Assembly (NCBI RefSeq): GCF_003013715.1
Contig: NC_072814.1
Span: 620,001-684,000, forward strand
Reading direction: 5' to 3'
Length of the DNA stretch: 64,000 nucleotides
Source of the DNA: Candidozyma auris
Lineage: Eukaryota; Ascomycota; Pichiomycetes; Serinales; Metschnikowiaceae
The notes below the pieces were generated by a model. That model had not been told where the DNA came from, searched no databases, and saw only the letters and a program-made list of their open reading frames with translations. This document shows, piece after piece, positions 58,119 to 64,000 of the stretch; the stretch's first letter is position 1, and every line of letters begins with the position of its first letter. A program made the translations under genes and the position numbers.

Positions 58119-60224
58119 ATGGGGAAAGGTACGAAGCGTTCTGCAAAGTCAGCAACGACAAAAGAAAGCAAGAAACCTAAGTTCCTGCCCCAGCCGGTCC
58201 CAGAGAGTGAGCTGGAAGCGTCAGAGAACGAAGCCACATTCTACCAGTCTGCTGAGGAAGGTGAAGACGATTCGAGCGATATCTCGGGTTCCGAGTTGGA
58301 TTCCAGTTCTGAACAAGAAGATGCTGATGAGGGCGATGAACTCGATGATCTTGACGATCTTGACGAGAAGAATGACGCTGATGAAGATGATGAGCTCGAC
58401 GACCTTGATGACCTCGAAGAGGATGATGAGGAGGATGATAGTAATGAGAAGAGTGACGAGTCCGAGAAGGCAGCTGACCCAAACAAGAAGACTTCAGCGG
58501 AGCAGCATGCCGAACAGAGAAAGTTGCTTGCAGAGAGAAAACTCAAAAGAAAGGCTGGTACTGAGGTAGAGAGAATCAAGGCCTTGTGGGAGAAGTTGCG
58601 AGTGAAGAAGCCTACTCCACCAAAGCAAGTTAGAGACAAATTGTGCGATGAGATTTGGGAATTGGCCCACGATGTTATTTACGACTTGGTTTTGAAACAC
58701 GACGCTTCTCGTGTTGTGCAGACTTTGGTCAAATATTCGTCGAAGGAGAGAAGAGACAAAATCGTGCAGGCTCTTAAGGGCCATTATTACCAATTGGCTA
58801 CTTCCTCGTATGGTAAGTACCTCTTAGTCAAGCTTTTGCATTACGGCTCCAAAGAATCTAGAGCTCTTATTGTGAACGAGCTCCACGGCAAGTTGCGTAA
58901 GCTCATGAGACACAAAGAAGGTGCATACGTTGTGGAAGACTTATTTGTTCTCTACTCTACTGCTGAGCAGAAGAACCAGATCATTCGTGAGTTCTGGGGT
59001 GCTGAGTATGCCGTCTTTAAGGACTCCGGTAAAGGGAAAACCGTGTTGGACGTTGTGAATGAGTCTGCAGAAAAGAGACAATTGATCATGACAAATTTGA
59101 GTGGTACAATTGCAGCATCTGTTGAGAAAGGATCCACTGGATTCCAAATTTTGCATGCTGCCATGAAGGAGTATGTCGCCATTTTGGTAGAAGATCCTGA
59201 GAAGAACGACACGCAAATACGGGAGTTTATCGAGCTTCTTGCCGAGCAGTTCGCTGAATTGGTCCACACCCAAGAGGGTTCCGAGGTTGCATGTCTGTTA
59301 TTGGCTCTTGCGAATGCCAAAGAAAGAAAGGTGATTATTAGATCACTCAAAAATCATGCAAAGGAGTTGATCAAGAATGAGCACGGAAATACTGTTTTGA
59401 TTGCATTGTATATGACAGTGGATGACACTGTTCTTCTCCATAAGTCATTTAGTGCTGAGCTTTACACTTCGGAGCTCCTACCTGAACTCATTCAAGAAAA
59501 ATTCTCTCGGAGACCTTTGCTTTACTTGCTTAAAGGGTTGGACGGGAAGTACTTCTCCCCAAAAGTAAAAGAGGAGCTTTCACGCTACGAGAAAATTGCA
59601 TACGCTAAAACCACGAAGAAACCACAAGAACAAAGAAGAATCGAGTTGCAGCTGAAGGCTTTGCCCTCGATTTACAAGGCCTTGACTTCCACGTTGTCCC
59701 CAGACTCCAACCCAACATTCACTAAGCTTCTATCCGTCAACATGGCCGCACAATTCATCACTGAATTGCTTCTCACGCCATCCGACGACGAAGATGTGAA
59801 CACTTCCAGATCTGAGCTTGTGGATGCTATTTTTGATATCACATTCAAGACAGATATTTTGGAAGACCACCATTTGCTCAACAAAACTCCATTTTTCTCC
59901 AGATCGCTCAAGTCTTTAATTCATGGAGATGAATTCAAGTTCGATAACGAGAAGAAAAAGCTTGTTACCGTTTCAGAATCTAAACTTCCTGGTTTGGGAT
60001 CTTCTTTTGCAGCAAGATGTTCCTCTGCCATTTTGGAAGGTGATACCTTGAGCAAATGGGTCTCTGGCCAAGGTGCTTTCGTCGTTCTTGCTGTCTATGA
60101 GGTCTTGGCTCTCAAGGACCATAAAGAAAGTAAAAACCTCAACAAAGCATTGAAGAAGATAAAAGGTGATTTGAAGAAGGATAAGGACAACAAGGGAGCT
60201 CAATTGTTGTTGAAACTTTTGTGA
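58119..60224 (+). CDS. PUF6: Puf-family protein Puf6
   Basis: Puf6 acts in 60S ribosome biogenesis and represses ASH1 mRNA translation. The 701-residue protein has a basic start (MGKGTKRSAKSATTKESKK), a very acidic stretch (about 35-115) and then Puf-A/CPL-type helical repeats from about 165, such as VYDLVLKHDASRVVQTLVKY, QLATSSYGKYLLVKLLHYGS and HKEGAYVVEDLFVLYS. The start is the ATG at 58119. The acidic stretch carries an 18-residue tandem duplication. The PAC and RRPE-like elements place it in the ribosome-biogenesis regulon. Confidence 0.92.
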   Translation: MGKGTKRSAKSATTKESKKPKFLPQPVPESELEASENEATFYQSAEEGEDDSSDISGSELDSSSEQEDADEGDELDDLDDLDEKNDADEDDELDDLDDLEEDDEEDDSNEKSDESEKAADPNKKTSAEQHAEQRKLLAERKLKRKAGTEVERIKALWEKLRVKKPTPPKQVRDKLCDEIWELAHDVIYDLVLKHDASRVVQTLVKYSSKERRDKIVQALKGHYYQLATSSYGKYLLVKLLHYGSKESRALIVNELHGKLRKLMRHKEGAYVVEDLFVLYSTAEQKNQIIREFWGAEYAVFKDSGKGKTVLDVVNESAEKRQLIMTNLSGTIAASVEKGSTGFQILHAAMKEYVAILVEDPEKNDTQIREFIELLAEQFAELVHTQEGSEVACLLLALANAKERKVIIRSLKNHAKELIKNEHGNTVLIALYMTVDDTVLLHKSFSAELYTSELLPELIQEKFSRRPLLYLLKGLDGKYFSPKVKEELSRYEKIAYAKTTKKPQEQRRIELQLKALPSIYKALTSTLSPDSNPTFTKLLSVNMAAQFITELLLTPSDDEDVNTSRSELVDAIFDITFKTDILEDHHLLNKTPFFSRSLKSLIHGDEFKFDNEKKKLVTVSESKLPGLGSSFAARCSSAILEGDTLSKWVSGQGAFVVLAVYEVLALKDHKESKNLNKALKKIKGDLKKDKDNKGAQLLLKLL
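58323..58430 (+). repeat. 54-nt tandem duplication in PUF6
   Basis: Two adjacent 18-codon units, ADEGDELDDLDDLDEKND and ADEDDELDDLDDLEEDDE, with many silent differences, so the duplication is not recent. Confidence 0.75.
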
Positions 60225-60348
60225 ACTTCGAGAACCATGCTTCTCAGAATTGGCTAGCTTCAGCCGTGTAGATTATAAAATTTACTAGCATTAGTATAAT
60301 CGATAAGACCTTCATTATCTTCAGTTATGTACAAGAGTGGATATTATA

Positions 60349-60927
60349 TTACTTCCTGGGTTTGATACTTGCAGATGCAATTGGGCTCTCTTCAGATTTT
60401 GCCTGAGCGTCCGCCTGCGCCCATGGATCATCAGAATTTGGTGCTGCAGACTCAGACTCAGCTGCCGATTTCTTCACCTTCTCCACTTCTTCTTGAAACT
60501 TTTTATTCTCCTCCTCGACTTTGTCCAACTCCGCCTGAAGCGTCATTCTATTCTCATTTTCGAGTCTCATTTTCTCATTCTGCCACTTCTGATCCGCGTG
60601 CTGAGCCAAAATCTTTATTCTCTGCTGCCTCAACTGGTCATCAATGAGCTCTTGCAAGGTTGGGGCATTCTGCCTGGTACGACGTAGCCATTGGTGCCAT
60701 TGCGGAGGAACCGATTCAAAGTGATCTGTTTTGAACAAAGACTGCTGGTACGGCTCGAGTTTACGGCGTAAGCGGCCCATGTTCCCATCTAACGTGAACT
60801 CCCAGTATGTGTTTCCATGAAGATCGTACCCCATGAAGAACTTCTTCCTGAACGGGATATCCCTTCTTGCCTGAAACTTATGTAGAATACGTTTCCAATA
60901 TGGATACTTGCTAGCTATAGGGTCCAT
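60349..60927 (-). CDS. Complex I assembly factor, NDUFAF2/NDUFA12-like
   Basis: The protein resembles the B17.2-like family, which assists assembly of NADH dehydrogenase (complex I) in mitochondria. The 192 residues include FFMGYDLHGNTYWEF and later VPPQWHQWLRRTRQNAPTLQEL, the two conserved blocks of the family. A long charged coiled coil (about 95-150) and a disordered acidic tail follow. The start is the ATG at 60927. It converges with PUF6, 124 bp away. S. cerevisiae lacks complex I, while CTG-clade yeasts have it, which supports the placement. Confidence 0.72.
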   Translation of the reverse strand: MDPIASKYPYWKRILHKFQARRDIPFRKKFFMGYDLHGNTYWEFTLDGNMGRLRRKLEPYQQSLFKTDHFESVPPQWHQWLRRTRQNAPTLQELIDDQLRQQRIKILAQHADQKWQNEKMRLENENRMTLQAELDKVEEENKKFQEEVEKVKKSAAESESAAPNSDDPWAQADAQAKSEESPIASASIKPRK

Positions 60928-61106
60928 TTCAAAGATTCACTCTTGGTTTGTGCCTGTAGATGAGCATCTACAATAGAGGGTGCTCGCACTAAGTAGTAGG
61001 AGTTAATACAGGAGACCCCAACCCACCAAGTCTGACCACAAACTCATCGCCCATACCACATAAGATAGTCCCGTCATCACTTTCATCACAACACAGTGAA
61101 GTGACG

Positions 61107-61577
61107 ATGCCTCGACAACGAAACGAGTCGTTTTCTCACCTCAACTCAGTGGCTCCTGTACCCATTGAGCTCACTGACGATACCATTTCGGCGAGTCAGT
61201 TTGATGACTCCTCCAGAATCACCGATGTGCTTGTTGGAGATTACCATATTGTCTCTGGTGACTCTGCGCCTCAGTATGTTGTGTGGTCTATACGAATTGT
61301 AGTTAACGGAGCATCGCATTCACTGATTGTGCTCTACAAGAGGTATAGTGACATTGACCACTTTAGGAGGGAGCTTGTCAAGGCATTCCCAAAGGACTCA
61401 ATCCCGCCACTACCACCTAAGGACAGTTTCAGCTTGTCACGAATGTGGTTCAGCGATCTGTGGCTAGAGTCTCGCCGCAGGGGTCTTCAATGGTTCATGA
61501 CCAACGTGCTACTAAACCCAAAATACCAGCACAGTCCAGTGATTACTCAATTCGTGCTCAAACAGACGGCCAGGTGA
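61107..61577 (+). CDS. YPT35: PX-domain protein, Ypt35-like
   Basis: S. cerevisiae Ypt35 is an endosome/vacuole PX protein that recruits Vps13 to contact sites. This 156-residue protein has a short N-terminal tail, then a PX domain from about 45: VLVGDYHIVSG, YVVWSIRIVV, LYKRYSDIDHFRRELVKAF and the PPLPPKDSF loop; RRGLQWFMTNVLLNP completes the fold. I chose the ATG at 61107; the frame opens upstream only at a GTG. It is shorter than S. cerevisiae Ypt35 (214). A different small PX protein is possible. Confidence 0.65.
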   Translation: MPRQRNESFSHLNSVAPVPIELTDDTISASQFDDSSRITDVLVGDYHIVSGDSAPQYVVWSIRIVVNGASHSLIVLYKRYSDIDHFRRELVKAFPKDSIPPLPPKDSFSLSRMWFSDLWLESRRRGLQWFMTNVLLNPKYQHSPVITQFVLKQTAR

Positions 61578-62583
61578 GGTTTAATTAAGGTTCATTTTTT
61601 ACAGGTGATTGCTTTCTTTGAGTATCAGCAATGTCAACTCACCTCTTGATCGAGTCCTTTATTTCTCAGTCTTTGCAGTGTTTAATGGGCTGATCAGCTA
61701 GCGCCTTTTGCAATATGAATACAGGGGACTACCCAATTTCACTATACCCACATTAAGTGGATCAATTGATTTTGAGTCAACAAAATTGTTTTCTTAATGA
61801 AACACTCCTGGGACGTCATTTTGCACCCATTACTAGGCGACCATCAGGTGATCGTAAGCCTGGGCATTTTCGGAGAAAACGTAACACAAAATTCATTGAC
61901 ATGACGACGAAGTGCTTTTCGCATTACATAGTCCGAGGCAAACCCTCCATGGGTGCTTCTGGCCATGTAGCAACCTGTCGCTCAGTAAGCATTGGACCTT
62001 GGTAGTGATCGCGGACTCCTCAGGTACAGAGTGAAAAAAGTCAGCGTGAGACAGACAAGATTTCGAAAGCAACGTAGAGATTTACCTTGGAAAAAATAAA
62101 GTAAAATAAAAAATTGAAAACCAAAGAGAAAATTTTAATGATTAAAATCTACCAAGAGCTAGGAATCAATAAACATCTGAAAACAATGCTATAATGATGT
62201 GTGCTTATGACATCAGCGCAATCATTTTAATCTCCAGTCAACTTGTCCGATCGGAGGAATCCGACTCGGTGGGGGTCAGTGAAGAAGAAGTAAGGTTCAA
62301 GCGCGGCGCCGTTTTCTTCGAAGGTTTCTTTTTTTTTCCCCCTGCCTGACTTTTTTCATTCTACCTGAGGGCCTCGCTTTTTGAACTCTACTAAGCAGAA
62401 AACAACAAAAAAAAGAATGGCCGGCCGTTCGCGGTTACCAAACCCACAAGCGAGAAATAACGCCTCCAAGTGAACACAATTTGCTCCTGCACCAACCGAT
62501 TTGTCAATCGTCCCGCGGCTAGACTACGGTTTGTGAGAGTGTTTCTGTGATTATATAAAGTGCGCCCATTTCCCACCATCTGC
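61578..62583. other. Intergenic YPT35-like / TRR1
   Basis: This 1-kb gap has A/T-rich runs near 62090-62140 and T/C runs near 62330. A TATA box lies close to TRR1. I looked for Yap1-type TTACTAA sites and saw none. No gene recognised. Confidence 0.5.
62552..62558 (+). promoter_or_regulatory. TATA box before TRR1
   Basis: TATATAA, 25 nt before the first TRR1 ATG and 73 nt before the second. At this spacing transcription starts could fall on either side of the first ATG. Confidence 0.55.
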
Positions 62584-63594
62584 ATGGTGTTCTTTCAAAA
62601 ATTCATCAAACCTTATACAATCACTTCTAGAATGGTACACCACAAAGTCACTATCATTGGTTCTGGTCCTGCTGCCCACACCGCTGCCATCTACTTGTCT
62701 CGTGCCGAGGTGAAGCCCACCATGTATGAGGGTATGTTGGCTAACGGTATTGCCGCTGGTGGCCAGTTGACCACCACCACCGACGTGGAGAACTTCCCTG
62801 GTTTTCCCAAAGGTATCAACGGTACCACCTTGATGGAGCAAATGAGAGAACAGTCGCAGAGATTCGGTACTGAGATCATCACTGAGACCATCTCTAAGGT
62901 CGACTTCTCTAAGAGACCCTTCAAATTGTGGACTGAGTGGAACGAAGACGCTGAGCCTATCACTACTGATGCTGTTATTATTGCCACTGGTGCTTCTGCC
63001 AAGAGAATGCACATCCCAGGTGAGGACAAGTATTGGCAGCAGGGTATTTCTGCCTGTGCTGTTTGCGACGGTGCTGTCCCACTCTTCAGAAACAAGCCTT
63101 TGGCTGTTGTCGGTGGTGGTGACTCTGCCTGTGAGGAGGCTCTTTTCTTGACCAAGTACGCCTCCAAGGTGTACTTGCTCGTCAGAAGAGACGTGTTGAG
63201 GGCTTCCACCATCATGCAGAAGAGAGCCAAGAACAACGAGAAGATCGAGATTTTGTGGAACACATCTGCCGTCGAGGCCAAGGGTGACGGCAAAGTCTTG
63301 ACCTCTCTTGACATTGTGAACAACAAGACCAACGAGAAGTCTGAGCTCCAGGTTAACGGTTTGTTCTACGCCATTGGTCACATTCCAGCTACTTCTGTCT
63401 TCGCTGACCAGCTTGAAACTGACGAGACTGGCTACATCAAGACCGAGCCTGGTACTGCCAACACCTCCAAGCCATTCGTTTTCGCTGCTGGTGATGTTCA
63501 AGACAAGAAGTACAGACAGGCCGTCACCTCTGCTGGTACCGGCTGTATGGCTGCTCTTGACTGCATTGCCAAGCTCGAGGAGGAGGAAGCTTGA
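62584..63594 (+). CDS. TRR1: Thioredoxin reductase Trr1, two possible starts
   Basis: The enzyme reduces thioredoxin with NADPH via FAD. ATG at 62584 gives 336 residues with a presequence-like [19 protein letters not shown] at 62632 gives a 320-residue form, [19 protein letters not shown], the length of S. cerevisiae Trr1. Features are the FAD-binding [10 protein letters not shown], redox CAVC (in [11 protein letters not shown]), the NADPH site GGGDSACEE, and the C-terminal [24 protein letters not shown]. The second ATG has A at -3, the first T. S. cerevisiae has separate cytosolic (TRR1) and mitochondrial (TRR2) genes; here one gene may supply both. Confidence 0.95.
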   Translation: MVFFQKFIKPYTITSRMVHHKVTIIGSGPAAHTAAIYLSRAEVKPTMYEGMLANGIAAGGQLTTTTDVENFPGFPKGINGTTLMEQMREQSQRFGTEIITETISKVDFSKRPFKLWTEWNEDAEPITTDAVIIATGASAKRMHIPGEDKYWQQGISACAVCDGAVPLFRNKPLAVVGGGDSACEEALFLTKYASKVYLLVRRDVLRASTIMQKRAKNNEKIEILWNTSAVEAKGDGKVLTSLDIVNNKTNEKSELQVNGLFYAIGHIPATSVFADQLETDETGYIKTEPGTANTSKPFVFAAGDVQDKKYRQAVTSAGTGCMAALDCIAKLEEEEA

Positions 63595-63597
63595 CAA

Positions 63598-63906
63598 TTG
63601 AGACCCCTGTTATAGACATACGATAGAGTTCCGCTTAGCTGGACAGGTGGGCTTGGTTTTTATAGATGCTCATCTAATGTGATATATTTTACGTTATCTA
63701 TAAGAGGGGTAGAAAAGGAGCTGGGCTCCTATCTCACGGTATTAGAATACCGGGCAGAATGCATTACTGCAACTGCAAGTAGGGTCAATTTCTAGAATAT
63801 AGAGATATCTATGCACGTGTTTATAGCCATGTGATTTATGGCTCGTGACACAAGTACCCATAGCCGATAAGAGGCGTTCAAGGTGTCACCACTTCTGAAA
63901 ACTGTC
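63598..63906. other. Intergenic TRR1 / PEP12-like
   Basis: This 309-bp gap has a CACGTG box near the next gene. Nothing else seen. Confidence 0.5.
63814..63819. promoter_or_regulatory. CACGTG E-box before the PEP12-like gene
   Basis: CACGTG, 87 nt before the ATG at 63907. Confidence 0.5.
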
Positions 63907-64000
63907 ATGTCATTTAGTAACCCTTTCTCCGACGATTTGGAAGCAGATGCTGCCTCCAATCACTACAAAGACTTCCCTGAGTTTGAGTCGCTATCTCAGG
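63907..64000 (+). CDS. PEP12: N-terminus of a Pep12-like syntaxin, 3' truncated
   Basis: Only 31 codons are present before the window ends: MSFSNPFSDDLEADAASNHY followed by KDFPEFESLSQ. The acidic start followed by a PEFxxL block resembles the N-terminus of the late-endosomal SNARE Pep12 (FSDSPEFQTL in S. cerevisiae). The SNARE and TM parts are outside the window, so the call is tentative. Confidence 0.45.
   Translation, partial: MSFSNPFSDDLEADAASNHYKDFPEFESLSQ

Overview
The window is a gene-dense stretch of nuclear chromosome from a budding yeast (Saccharomycotina). Genes are mostly intron-free, sit on both strands and have clear yeast orthologues, and the few introns carry GTATGT and TACTAAC signals. 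Several in-frame CTG codons fall where serine is expected: a TEL1 codon that is Ser in S. cerevisiae Tel1, the last-but-two codon of NPY1 (Ser there gives a perfect -SKL), and CTGs inside the Ser tract of a WSC sensor. A putative complex I assembly factor is also present, and S. cerevisiae lacks complex I. I infer a CTG-Ser1 clade yeast, perhaps Metschnikowiaceae (Clavispora / Candida auris relatives) from the moderate GC. The species is not proven. CTG residues discussed here should be read as Ser.

Layout. 1-9.8 kb: NIP7 (5' truncated), RSM23 and MRH4 (divergent, both mitochondrial), a non-coding spliced stretch with two candidate intronic box C/D snoRNAs, NPY1, PGC1, PRP45. 9.8-20 kb: ITC1, a 2-kb gap, an ADH6/7-type dehydrogenase, CBP3, a GNAT acetyltransferase. 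20-28 kb: SEO1-type transporter, SRP72, an ACM1-like APC/C inhibitor, GCV1, a small two-TM protein. 28-41.5 kb: TEL1 followed closely by LIF1, then MRN1 and USE1. 41.5-48.7 kb: WSC-family sensor and a PIN2-like membrane protein with long intergenic flanks, then intron-containing RPL23. 48.7-64 kb: SLM1 (in-frame stop followed by 95 open codons), SLX8-like RING protein, BXI1, RPT2 (first exon is only the ATG), TRX3, PUF6, NDUFAF2-like, YPT35-like, TRR1, and the start of a PEP12-like SNARE.

Themes. Mitochondrial functions are frequent (RSM23, MRH4, CBP3, GCV1, TRX3, NDUFAF2-like). Two redox genes, NPY1 and TRR1, have a second upstream ATG that would add a mitochondrial presequence. TEL1, LIF1 and the SLX8-like protein are genome-maintenance genes; NIP7, RPL23 and PUF6 serve ribosome biogenesis.

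The most unusual signals are: (1) a 10-mer, TGGYTGCRAA, seen at least 14 times and only between genes; (2) tandem introns with snoRNA signatures just after the MRH4 stop; (3) the SLM1 in-frame stop; (4) N-terminal and C-terminal targeting signals on NPY1; (5) CACGTG boxes 51-87 nt before six start codons. I saw no tRNA, rRNA, transposon, CRISPR array or centromere. All work was by eye, without alignment or database searches.
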